Assembly (NCBI GenBank): GCA_015490895.1
Contig: WFWY01000051.1
Location: forward strand, 1-42,815
Source: Thiotrichaceae bacterium
GTDB taxonomy: Bacteria > Pseudomonadota > Gammaproteobacteria > Thiotrichales > Thiotrichaceae
Direction: 5' to 3'
DNA: 42,815 nucleotides
In this document: piece by piece, positions 15,388 through 23,545 of the stretch
Layout of the letters: each line of letters starts with the position of its first letter
Position numbering within the stretch: the stretch's first letter is position 1
Notes under the pieces: generated by a model
Database searches by the model: none
Seen by the model: the letters and a program-made list of their open reading frames with translations, nothing else
What the model was told of the DNA's origin: nothing
Position numbers and translations under genes: made by a program

Positions 15388-16107
15388 ATGAGTGATACGG
15401 CAACCCAATTAAAAGCACTCTACCCTTTTTTGCATGGCGAAAAAAAGAATCGTGCTGCAGAACAAGATGCCCTGCTGGAATCGGTCAGACAAAAAGCAAA
15501 CCATAGTGTCAGTGTCAAGCAACACTTCTTTACCGACAATGCCGAGACCATCGTGGCAGCAGCACAAGCCATTGCACAGGTCTACCTGAATCACGGGCGC
15601 ATGTTATCCATGGGCAATGGCGGCTCAAGCTGCGATGCCTCACATTTTGCAGTGGAATTTCAGCATCCAGTGACAGCGGGACGACCAGCATTGCCGGCAT
15701 TTAATCTGGTGATGGATACAGCCATGCTCAGTGCCGTAGGTAATGATGTGGGTATGCAGCATATCTTTGTACGACAACTGGAAGCCCACGCCAGCAAAGG
15801 TGACGGGCTAATCGGCTTTTCTACCAGTGGCAATTCTGCCAATTTGCTGGCTGCCTATCGCAAAGCAAAAGACAGGGGGCTGGTAACACTGGGACTGGCA
15901 GGGAGTGATGGTGGCGATATGCTCTCCAGTGGCCTGGTTGACCACTGCCTGGTAGTACCAACCGATTCCATCCACCGGGTGCAGGAGGTGCATGTGGCGA
16001 CTTATCATATTCTCTGGGATCTGGTGCATACCCTGCTGGCTGACCAGCGCGGCAACCTGGCGAGTGATCATCAACACAGGGAGGGGCCGCATGAAATATG
16101 TCGATGA
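15388..16107 (+). CDS. SIS-domain protein, GmhA-like (phosphoheptose-isomerase family), inside hyp operon
   Basis: This 239-residue protein has the GmhA-type sugar-phosphate pocket: MGNGGSSCDASHFAVE (residues 75-90), FSTSGNSANLL in the middle, and the C-terminal VQEVHVATYHI containing the His/Glu of the isomerase site. An extra N-terminal segment of about 25 residues precedes the SIS fold. The start is set at ATG 15388; the frame runs upstream only through hypC. Its position between hypC and hypD, overlapping hypD by 17 bases, shows co-expression with hydrogenase maturation. SIS proteins have been seen in other group 2a/hyp loci (recalled). Whether it makes heptose phosphate or serves cofactor assembly is unknown. 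No LPS heptose genes are near. Confidence 0.88.
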   Translation: MSDTATQLKALYPFLHGEKKNRAAEQDALLESVRQKANHSVSVKQHFFTDNAETIVAAAQAIAQVYLNHGRMLSMGNGGSSCDASHFAVEFQHPVTAGRPALPAFNLVMDTAMLSAVGNDVGMQHIFVRQLEAHASKGDGLIGFSTSGNSANLLAAYRKAKDRGLVTLGLAGSDGGDMLSSGLVDHCLVVPTDSIHRVQEVHVATYHILWDLVHTLLADQRGNLASDHQHREGPHEICR

Positions 16108-17236
16108 ATTCCGTGACCCTGATAAAGCCAGACGCCTACAAGCGGAAATTGCCCGCCTGGTTCCGGCAACGGGTGCAACAGCAGAACGTCCCCTGCAACT
16201 GATGGAATTTTGCGGTGGACACACACATACTATTTTTCGCTATGGCATTGAACAACTCTTGCCTGAAGCCATTGAGCTGATTCACGGCCCTGGTTGCCCG
16301 GTCTGTGTACTGCCGATGGGACGGGTGGATGACTGCGTGACGTTAGCAGAGCGTCGTGATGTGATTTTTACCACTTTTGGCGATGCCATGCGTGTTCCCG
16401 GCTCACGTAAAAGCCTGTTACAGGCAAAAGCGGATGGTGCAGATATCCGTATGGTGTATTCACCACTGGATGCATTGCACCTGGCACGGAATAACCCTGA
16501 GCGCGAAGTGATCTTTTTTGCCCTGGGTTTTGAAACTACCATGCCCAGCACGGCCTTAACCGTGTTACAGGCAGAAGCTGACGGCATTACCAACTTCTCA
16601 CTGTTTTGCAACCACATCACCACCGTGCCCACCATCAAGGCGATACTCGATTCACCCGATATGCGAATCGACGGTTTTCTGGCACCGGGCCATGTCAGCA
16701 TGGTAGTTGGCGAACGCCCCTTTGACTTTGTCGCTGAACATTACCACAAGCCCATTGTGATTACCGGCTTTGAACCACTGGATATTTTACAGTCCATCTG
16801 GATGCTGCTCCGGCAGTTGACAGAGCAACGTCATGTGGTAGAAAACCAGTATGCGCGTATTGTTCCCGCCGGGGGTAATGCAGCCGGTATGGATGCTATT
16901 TCCCGTGTGTTTGAATTGCGGGAATACTTTGAGTGGCGCGGGCTGGGTTCTATTGATCATTCCGGTGTGAAAATGCGTGATACTTATGCTGCCTTCGATG
17001 CTGAGCGCAAGTTTTCTGTTGCCAACATCAAGATTGCCGACCCCAAGTCGTGCCAGTGTGGTGAAGTCCTGAAAGGTGTGATTCGGCCCTGGGAGTGCAA
17101 GGTATTTGGTACTGCCTGTACACCGGAAACACCGATGGGGGCACTGATGGTATCCAGTGAAGGGGCTTGTGCGGCCTATTACAACTTCGGCAACCTGACT
17201 GAACTTATGGCAAAGCGCAAGGCGGTGAATGCATGA
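16091..17236 (+). CDS. hypD: Hydrogenase maturation factor HypD
   Basis: This 381-residue iron-sulfur protein assembles Fe(CN)2CO together with HypC. Motifs: MEFCGGHTH (Cys41), GPGCPVCVLP (Cys69, Cys72), and the C-terminal [4Fe-4S] region CQCGEVLKG ... WECKVFGTACTPETPMGALMVSSEGAC. The chosen ATG is preceded by GGGAGGGG and lies inside the SIS gene's 3' end. A longer frame upstream overlaps that gene in another phase and is not believable. The stop overlaps hypE by four bases. Confidence 0.97.
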   Translation: MKYVDEFRDPDKARRLQAEIARLVPATGATAERPLQLMEFCGGHTHTIFRYGIEQLLPEAIELIHGPGCPVCVLPMGRVDDCVTLAERRDVIFTTFGDAMRVPGSRKSLLQAKADGADIRMVYSPLDALHLARNNPEREVIFFALGFETTMPSTALTVLQAEADGITNFSLFCNHITTVPTIKAILDSPDMRIDGFLAPGHVSMVVGERPFDFVAEHYHKPIVITGFEPLDILQSIWMLLRQLTEQRHVVENQYARIVPAGGNAAGMDAISRVFELREYFEWRGLGSIDHSGVKMRDTYAAFDAERKFSVANIKIADPKSCQCGEVLKGVIRPWECKVFGTACTPETPMGALMVSSEGACAAYYNFGNLTELMAKRKAVNA

Positions 17237-18321
17237 ACACGTTACAGCCCTCCCCTGTACCTCCATTGTCCGAAATGCGTCAGCGCAACGACAAGCTAAA
17301 AACAGCAACAATTACCCTGGCACATGGTAGTGGTGGCAAGGCGATGCGTGACCTGATTGATGATGTATTTGTCCGCACCTTTGACAGCCCGGAGCTGGCA
17401 TTGCTGGAAGATCAGGCACGTTTCCCGCTGGCACAGATGACAGCCCTGGGGGATCGGTTGGCCATGACGACCGACTCCTATGTTGTTGACCCTCTGTTTT
17501 TCCCTGGTGGGGATATCGGCAAACTGGCCGTAACAGGAACCGTCAATGACCTGGCAGTAGGTGGAGCAATACCACTGTATCTAACCTGTAGCATGATTAT
17601 CGAAGAAGGCTTGTCGATGGATGTGCTGCGAAGGGTTGCAGCTTCCATGAAAAAGACCGCAGATGAGGCGGGAGTACGAATTGTTACCGGAGATACCAAG
17701 GTGGTACACAAAGGCGCTGCCGATAAACTCTTTATTAATACGGCAGGTATCGGTGTCATTCCGACGGATATTCAGCCTGGTTCCGAGCGTGCGCGTGCAG
17801 GCGATGTCATTCTGATTAATGGCTATGTCGGGGATCACGGTGCTGCGATTGTTGATGCACGGGGTGAGATGTCCCTGCAAAACACGATTGAAACCGATTG
17901 CCAGCCGTTAAATACCCTGATTCAGGCCATGCTTGAAGTGTGTCCACAGATACGCTGTATGCGCGATGCGACACGCGGCGGTATCGCGACCGTCCTCAAC
18001 GAGTTTGCCAGCGCCAGCGACGTGTGTATACGGGTCAATGAAGCGGCACTGCCTTTGCGCGATGAGGTGCGTGGCATGTGCGAAATCCTGGGGCTGGATC
18101 CCCTGTATCTTGCCAATGAAGGCAAACTGGTGGCGGTTGTCCCCGTCGAGTTTGCGGACGAGGTGTTATCCGTGATGCAAGCACACCCGGCTGGAGTAGA
18201 CAGTGCAGTGATCGGTGAAGTGACAGCAACACCGCAATCCAGCGTTATTCTCTCTACCCTGTTCGGTGGGCAGCGTATGGTCGATATGCTGGTTGGCGAG
18301 CAGTTACCACGTATCTGTTGA
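17233..18321 (+). CDS. hypE: Hydrogenase maturation factor HypE, thiocarbamate-to-cyanide dehydratase
   Basis: This 362-residue PurM/ThiL-like ATP-binding protein has AHGSGGKAMRDLI near residue 32, MTTDSYVVDPLFFPGGDIGKLAV, GTVNDLAVGGA, and the invariant C-terminal PRIC whose terminal Cys accepts the carbamoyl group from HypF and is dehydrated to thiocyanate. A 25-residue N-terminal extension precedes the family core; an internal start is possible. The ATG overlaps the hypD stop (ATGA). It hands cyanide to the HypCD complex. Confidence 0.97.
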   Translation: MNTLQPSPVPPLSEMRQRNDKLKTATITLAHGSGGKAMRDLIDDVFVRTFDSPELALLEDQARFPLAQMTALGDRLAMTTDSYVVDPLFFPGGDIGKLAVTGTVNDLAVGGAIPLYLTCSMIIEEGLSMDVLRRVAASMKKTADEAGVRIVTGDTKVVHKGAADKLFINTAGIGVIPTDIQPGSERARAGDVILINGYVGDHGAAIVDARGEMSLQNTIETDCQPLNTLIQAMLEVCPQIRCMRDATRGGIATVLNEFASASDVCIRVNEAALPLRDEVRGMCEILGLDPLYLANEGKLVAVVPVEFADEVLSVMQAHPAGVDSAVIGEVTATPQSSVILSTLFGGQRMVDMLVGEQLPRIC

Positions 18322-18334
18322 GGCAAGGTTAATC

Positions 18335-18664
18335 ATGCACGAGCTGGGTATTACACGCAATATTGTCGCTATCGTTAGTGAACAGGCCGGCAACAGGCAG
18401 GTTAACCGGATCCTGCTGGAAATAGGCAAGTTGTCCGCCATTATGCCCGATGCCATACGCTTCTGCTTTGATGTATGCAGCAAAAATACACCCCTGGAGC
18501 ATGCCACTTTGCAAATTGACGAAGTTCCCGGTCGCGCCCGCTGTCAGGATTGTGGCAATGAATTTGAAATTAACCAGCTTTTTGGACGTTGTCACTGTGG
18601 CTCCAGCCAGATTCAGTGCATTGCCGGAGAAGAAATGAAAATCAAGGAAATGGAGGTAATCTAA
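18335..18664 (+). CDS. hypA: Nickel metallochaperone HypA
   Basis: This 109-residue protein starts MHELGITRNIV; the amino group and His2 form the nickel site. The zinc domain reads CQDCGNEFEINQLFGRCHCGS, i.e. C-x2-C-x12-C-x-C. The second pair is therefore C-x-C, rather than the usual C-x2-C. It delivers nickel with HypB to apo-HupL. The start is confirmed by the MHE motif; the longer upstream frame overlaps hypE. The stop overlaps the hypB start by one base (TAATG). Confidence 0.95.
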   Translation: MHELGITRNIVAIVSEQAGNRQVNRILLEIGKLSAIMPDAIRFCFDVCSKNTPLEHATLQIDEVPGRARCQDCGNEFEINQLFGRCHCGSSQIQCIAGEEMKIKEMEVI

Positions 18665-19557
18665 TGTGTACGACGTGCGGATGTTCCGATAATGCAAAAG
18701 CAACGGTAACCGATATGCAAACAGGTAAAACCGTCGAAATGGCACATGAGTCGCATGGGGCACATGGGCATCATCACGATCATGATCATAGTCATGACCA
18801 CCACAGCCATGATCACCCCCATGAACACCATTCACACGATCATGACCATGCCCACACACACGCACATATGCACGGCACCACTGTTTCCCTGGAAGCGGAC
18901 ATACTGGAGAAGAACAACCGGCTGGCCGAACGCAACCGGGGCTGGCTGGAGGGCAGGAATATTCTCGCACTTAACCTGGTCAGCTCACCTGGCTCCGGCA
19001 AAACTACCCTGCTAGAGCGTACCATTTGTGACCTGAAAGACGAACTACCCATTCATGTGGTGGAAGGTGATCAGGAGACGGTAAATGATGCCGAGCGTAT
19101 TAAAAATACAGGCTGCAAGGTAGTACAAATCAATACCGGCACAGGCTGTCACCTGGAAGCGGACATGCTGGCGCGAGGATTAAAGGATTTGAACCCGTCA
19201 CTGGATTCTGTGGTTATGATTGAAAATGTCGGCAACCTGGTCTGTCCGGCGCTGTTTGATCTGGGCGAAAAATACAAGGTTGCCATTCTGTCTGTCACCG
19301 AAGGCGAAGACAAGCCCCTGAAATATCCGCATATGTTCCGTGCCGCCGAAGTGATGATTCTCAACAAGACGGATCTGCTACCCTATGTGCAGTTTGACGT
19401 GGAAGCTTGTATCCGTCATGCCCAAACAATCAATCCGGGTATCCGGGTGTTTCAACTTTCCGCCACCACTGGCGAGGGTATGGCGCGATGGTATGACTGG
19501 TTAAAACAGCAAATAACCGGGCCTACCGTGAGTCACCCGGTCAGCACGCATGTTTAG
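18664..19557 (+). CDS. hypB: Hydrogenase nickel-insertion GTPase HypB with His-rich nickel-binding region
   Basis: This 297-residue protein starts with the high-affinity nickel motif CTTCGC (Cys2, Cys5, Cys7). A His-rich stretch follows at residues 28-70, in which 23 of 43 residues are His. The SIMIBI GTPase domain comes next, with P-loop SPGSGKTTLLE (108-118), the switch/metal motif GTGCHLEADM, and NKTDL for guanine. The His region probably stores nickel or zinc. GGAGG lies just upstream of the ATG. It ends within the start of the nickel-permease gene (8-base overlap). Confidence 0.97.
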   Translation: MCTTCGCSDNAKATVTDMQTGKTVEMAHESHGAHGHHHDHDHSHDHHSHDHPHEHHSHDHDHAHTHAHMHGTTVSLEADILEKNNRLAERNRGWLEGRNILALNLVSSPGSGKTTLLERTICDLKDELPIHVVEGDQETVNDAERIKNTGCKVVQINTGTGCHLEADMLARGLKDLNPSLDSVVMIENVGNLVCPALFDLGEKYKVAILSVTEGEDKPLKYPHMFRAAEVMILNKTDLLPYVQFDVEACIRHAQTINPGIRVFQLSATTGEGMARWYDWLKQQITGPTVSHPVSTHV

Positions 19558-20272
19558 CCTGCTGCTACTGGGTTTTCTGATTGGTATGCGGCATGCACTG
19601 GAAGCGGATCATGTGGCCGCGGTTGCCACTTTAACCACTCGCTCCACTAGCATCAAACAGGCCATAAAACTAGGCTCTATCTGGGGGCTGGGACATACGC
19701 TCACCCTGTTTCTGTTTGGCTCTATCGTATTGCTCACTGACTTGTTTGTCCCTGAAACCATGGCCAAAGGACTAGAGTTAATGGTTGGTGTTATGCTGAT
19801 ACTACTGGGGTTTGATGTACTGCGAAGGCTGCTTCGGGATCGTGTGCATTATCATGTGCATCAGCATAAACCGACGCAAAAACAGCAACCTCAACGCCAT
19901 TTTCATGCTCATTCTCACAATAATAATGAGAACCATCAAAGCACTCATTCCCACCAACATGAACACCCGCAACGGCTTTCCTGGCGAGCTCTGTTTGTGG
20001 GAGTATTGCATGGCATGGCAGGCTCTGCTGCACTGATCCTGCTCACTCTGGAAACCATCAAGTCACCGGTGCAGGGTATCGTTTATATTGCCTTGTTTGG
20101 TCTTGGCTCAATAGTGGGTATGGCTGCCTTGTCCTGCATTATTTCAATCCCCCTGCGGGCATCGGCAACCGGCATGACCTGGATGCATAATAGCCTGCAA
20201 TTAGTGATTGGTGTGGCAACGGTGGTTTTAGGAGGTATTGTGATTAGCCAGAATGCAAGTTTTATACTATAG
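19550..20272 (+). CDS. Nickel/cobalt permease (NiCoT/UreH-like) with His-rich loop
   Basis: This 240-residue integral membrane protein has about six hydrophobic helices. The transporter signature MRHALEADHVAAV in helix 1 contains H-x4-D-H (His15, Asp20, His21), the metal-selectivity motif of NiCoT/NicO/UreH-type permeases. A cytoplasmic loop at residues 100-139 is packed with His. A second conserved motif, GVLHGMAGSAALILL, opens the C-terminal half. As last gene of the hyp operon, overlapping hypB by 8 bases, it almost certainly imports nickel for the hydrogenase. HupE-type naming is avoided because HupE is a different family. Confidence 0.92.
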   Translation: MFSLLLLGFLIGMRHALEADHVAAVATLTTRSTSIKQAIKLGSIWGLGHTLTLFLFGSIVLLTDLFVPETMAKGLELMVGVMLILLGFDVLRRLLRDRVHYHVHQHKPTQKQQPQRHFHAHSHNNNENHQSTHSHQHEHPQRLSWRALFVGVLHGMAGSAALILLTLETIKSPVQGIVYIALFGLGSIVGMAALSCIISIPLRASATGMTWMHNSLQLVIGVATVVLGGIVISQNASFIL

Positions 20273-20433
20273 CCCGGAAAATTCACAAATATGCTCCATC
20301 TCGCTTATCTATTGATTCCAAAAGGGATATTTCTTCAGTCACCCGTCATCACTAATACGGGACTCCTTCAGAAATGCCCTTATGAAACCAATATCCTGCG
20401 TGATATTAGAGCATATTCATGAAATTTCCGGGC
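20272..20433. repeat. Palindromic element of about 162 bp with 25-bp imperfect inverted ends
   Basis: The left arm starting at GCCCGGAAAATTCACAAATA (20272-20296) and the right arm ending CATGAAATTTCCGGGC (20409-20433) are inverted copies with about four differences. The left arm begins on the last base of the nickel-permease stop codon. The 112 bases between carry no gene. It may be a miniature transposon unrelated to the GGAGCCTC family; the ends recall some IS1380-type ends, but this is uncertain. The arms are too far apart for a simple terminator. Confidence 0.6.
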
Positions 20434-20462
20434 CAGGAGCTTCTGGTTATGTTGTCGTTGCC

Positions 20463-21617
20463 TCACACGAAAGAAAGTGTCTCATATTGTGTCCATGGGT
20501 TCTCGCCTCCCCACCAGTTTTCGGCGACTGTTGCATAGAGTGAATGAAAATCCGTTGTGTATTGAATGTCTCCCTCACTATCCAGATTATTCAGGTCAGG
20601 ACTGTCTCCATAGAGCTTTCCTCCTTTAAGCTTGCCACCCATCACCAGTTGCGGTGCGGAGGTTCCATGATCCGTGCCACCACTCAGATTCTCTTTTAGA
20701 CTACGGCCAAACTCGGAATAGGTCATCACCAGAACATTATCCCATTGCTTAAAAACTTTCATCGCATTGGCAAAGGCATCCAGCCCCTTTGCCAGATAAG
20801 CAAGCTGATTCTTGTGTGTGATGGCCTGTCCGGCATGGGTATCAAACCCGGAGAGTGTCACTTTATACACGGTCGCATCAGCACCACCTACAATCATTTT
20901 TGCAACCGACTTCAAGTCATTATTGAAATTGCTCCGGTGTGGAAAAAAGCGCTCAATATGGCGCACCCGGATACTACGTTCCAACAACTGCCTGGCACCA
21001 TGTACCTGTTGCTGCACATCAATAATATGCGCCAGTGACGGGTTGCTCGTTTCAACATCTGCCTGTGAGACCAGTTCCGCCTGTTTCACAAATGTACGCG
21101 GATCATGCATGGCAACAGCCCTGCACTGCTTGCCCTGCATCGGCCCCAGACCAGATCCGACGACGACACCATGCAGCCCCTGCTTCTTCTCCGGCAGTAC
21201 CAGCGACAACCAGCCATCCGCACGCTGCTGATCGGAACTGGAGGCCGTTTCCCAGATATCTTTGGAACGGAAATGTGAGCGATCCGGCTTGGGGTAGCCA
21301 ACATTCTGAACCCAGCTACATTGGCCTTCATCCCACCAGGACTTCAAAGGCTCCAGAGAGGTATGCATACCTACTTCTTCACCAATATCAATCACCTTTT
21401 TCTGTGCCAGTGTTGGCCGTGCATCTTCATATTTCTTACGCTGTTTCAGGGGAATGAGTGTGTTCAGGCCATCGTTACCCCCAGCCAGTTCAACCAGCAA
21501 CAGAATACGCTTTCCCGTGGGTTCTGCCTTTGCAGATAGCGCCAGTTCAGGCATTATACCTGCCATTCCGGCAAAGGGAGTCAGCGCCGCCAATTTTGCA
21601 AATTCACGTCTATTCAT
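20463..21617 (-). CDS. DUF1501 exported protein
   Basis: This 384-residue protein has a short twin-arginine-like leader (MNRREFAKLAAL, then a hydrophobic stretch to about residue 30), suggesting Tat export. The DUF1501 hallmarks are LVELAGGNDGLNTLIP (residues 41-56), GYPKPDRSHFRS, SGFDTHAGQ, YSEFGRSLKEN and GGTDHGTSAPQLVMG. These resemble the metal site of alkaline-phosphatase/sulfatase-like enzymes, but the family's reaction is not established. It is immediately downstream of the DUF1800 gene (8-base gap), the usual pairing for these families. No link to hydrogenase is evident beyond position. Confidence 0.92.
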   Translation of the reverse strand: MNRREFAKLAALTPFAGMAGIMPELALSAKAEPTGKRILLLVELAGGNDGLNTLIPLKQRKKYEDARPTLAQKKVIDIGEEVGMHTSLEPLKSWWDEGQCSWVQNVGYPKPDRSHFRSKDIWETASSSDQQRADGWLSLVLPEKKQGLHGVVVGSGLGPMQGKQCRAVAMHDPRTFVKQAELVSQADVETSNPSLAHIIDVQQQVHGARQLLERSIRVRHIERFFPHRSNFNNDLKSVAKMIVGGADATVYKVTLSGFDTHAGQAITHKNQLAYLAKGLDAFANAMKVFKQWDNVLVMTYSEFGRSLKENLSGGTDHGTSAPQLVMGGKLKGGKLYGDSPDLNNLDSEGDIQYTTDFHSLYATVAENWWGGENPWTQYETLSFV

Positions 21618-21625
21618 GGCTACCT

Positions 21626-22930
21626 CTAGGTTAGTTGATACACGGGATCCAGTGCCAGGGCGCGCACCAGACGTGCCTTGCCAGGGGTCTCGGGAAGGGA
21701 GCTAACTGGCTGTTGCGCCAATAACCACTGCTGGTATTGCTCAGGCGGTGCGTCAGGGTATCCAGCACCTTTATTCACCCGGGCATTCATATTGCCACCT
21801 GTGAGCTTGTTAATCATGGAAGAGCGTACCATCACTGTTTCTGCATCAATCCAGTCCATGCCTGTTTTCCAGCCTTTGACATTGGCAGGGTCAAACAAAT
21901 CCTGACCGAGTAGTCTGAAAATACCCTCTACATCTTTATCACTAAACATACTTGCAGTTCTCCAGGGCACCATACGCAAGCTGCCGACAACCAGATCTGC
22001 CGGTGATTTGGTTAAAGCCCCTCGGTTTTCCTCCGACCAGAAAGCATCACTGTTGAAGACGCTACCCAGTAGCGTCCTGATATTATAGCGGGAATGCCTG
22101 AATGTGTTTGCCCAGCTCTGAATGGTACGTGAATCCGGCTCTGCATCATTGATAAACAGGCTCCAGAATTTTTCGGCGATGGTTCTGGCGGTACGCGGGT
22201 GCTGCAACAGGACACGAATAACATCGTCGCCATTTTTGACCCATTTTCCCAACACCTTTTTAGGTGCGTTATCGTGCTCTTCCTTATTAAAAGCAAAGCG
22301 CTCCTGATACCGGTCAACAGACCAGCCAGTAAAGGCTCTGGCAACATTTTTTACATCATGCTCTGAATAATACCCATGACCCAGCGTAAACAGTTCAAGC
22401 AATTCCCTGGCAAAATTTTCATTGGGATGACGTTTTTCATTCAGCATACCATCGAGGTAAACCAGCATTGCCGGGTCTTTCGCCACACCTTTTAACAGGG
22501 TCGAAAAACTCCCCAGGGCATGACGACGTAGCAGCATATGTTGCTTGTAGAGCAGGCTGGGCTGCTCTATCTTGTCCAGTGAGGATGTGAAATGCCCATG
22601 CCAGAACAAGGTTAACTTTTCCACCAGGGGAGAAGGGGTTCTTCTCATATGGGCAATCCACCAGCGCTTGAGACGCCGCCCTTCCAGCGTGGTCATCGCA
22701 TGCATCTTCATTTTATGCCGGGGATTTTTTGACTCATGCATATTCATGCGAATATGCCAGGCGGTCATTTTCGGGGGTGCAGGAGGGTTATAAACCTGGG
22801 GATGCAAGACAATATTAACGGCCTGTTGCCGTGTACGCCCTTCCAGTTTTTTAATCAATTTCCACTCTGCACCCAGTCCTGTCCTCGCCACCAGGTGTCT
22901 CGCTTCCGCGAAATTTAAAGATTGTTCCAT
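21626..22930 (-). CDS. DUF1800 family protein
   Basis: This 434-residue largely helical protein shows the DUF1800 features: EARHLVARTGLG (residues 9-20), RRWWIAHM-type and LTLFWHGHFTSS segments, LNEKRHPNENFARELLELFTLGHG, and DVKNVARAFTGW. The N-terminus is short and has no obvious signal peptide, which is common for this family although its DUF1501 partner is exported. It forms a two-gene operon with the following DUF1501 gene. Function is unknown. Confidence 0.92.
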   Translation of the reverse strand: MEQSLNFAEARHLVARTGLGAEWKLIKKLEGRTRQQAVNIVLHPQVYNPPAPPKMTAWHIRMNMHESKNPRHKMKMHAMTTLEGRRLKRWWIAHMRRTPSPLVEKLTLFWHGHFTSSLDKIEQPSLLYKQHMLLRRHALGSFSTLLKGVAKDPAMLVYLDGMLNEKRHPNENFARELLELFTLGHGYYSEHDVKNVARAFTGWSVDRYQERFAFNKEEHDNAPKKVLGKWVKNGDDVIRVLLQHPRTARTIAEKFWSLFINDAEPDSRTIQSWANTFRHSRYNIRTLLGSVFNSDAFWSEENRGALTKSPADLVVGSLRMVPWRTASMFSDKDVEGIFRLLGQDLFDPANVKGWKTGMDWIDAETVMVRSSMINKLTGGNMNARVNKGAGYPDAPPEQYQQWLLAQQPVSSLPETPGKARLVRALALDPVYQLT

Positions 22931-23545
22931 TCTCTCTCGTTTACGCTCAATTAGAGATCGAGCAACTCTCTCGGGTTATAGTTATTTTTCATGGGAATTA
23001 TTCCCACTGTAACAAAAAGACAGATGATCTTTCTGTTTAACGGATGAGCTGCTATAACATTTTGTCAATGATGCCTATTCCGGCAAGTTCCTTCGGGTTA
23101 TTTATACCTTAAATAAACACCTGTTATCAGAAAAACAACACCTAATATCTTACAGACCATCTCAAACTACCCCAAAACATGACCAATATCAACATTTTCT
23201 AATAAAGTATAATTAATATTATTATTATTTATTTTTATACTTAAATAAAATCAATTGGTTGATAACAGACATCAGGTTATTTTATCTGCTGCCTCTGCTG
23301 TTTACAGATATTTTCGCAAAATAAGCGGCCTGGAGAAAATAGAGCGTCGCATCCAAAGCAGCGCACGCGCAAATAAAGAGAGCCCTTTCAAACGGGTGCC
23401 CAGAAGGCTGTCGGACTTAACGCTGTTTAGCTGTAAATCCGTGACTTCACGATGGAATAACGAGGCCGTTCAATAATCAATCGTATTGAACAATCCTGAC
23501 GGCACAGAGAACAAGAGATTGTTTTATCACGGATTCAGATTGAAA
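22931..23545. other. AT-rich intergenic region with no supported gene
   Basis: These are 615 bases between the DUF1800 start and the 3' end of the glycoside-hydrolase-like gene. The part 23080-23250 is very AT-rich with simple TTA/ATT runs, and could hold the DUF1800 promoter. A frame at 23255-23476 (73 codons) has no recognisable features and I do not call it. TTCAATA and TATTGAA form a small inverted repeat near 23469-23490. Confidence 0.6.

Noticed and set aside
483-20272. Oxygen-tolerant group 1 membrane hydrogenase
   Set aside because: The small subunit has no Tat signal and a reduced proximal motif (ACSGN), and no cytochrome b gene is present; group 2a features fit better.
20272-20433. 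Rho-independent terminator after the hyp operon
   Set aside because: The inverted arms are about 112 bases apart and have no following U-run, so an element with terminal repeats explains them better.
23255-23476. 73-codon frame in the AT-rich intergenic region
   Set aside because: Basic, low-information sequence with no ribosome binding site, motif or gene context; left as intergenic.
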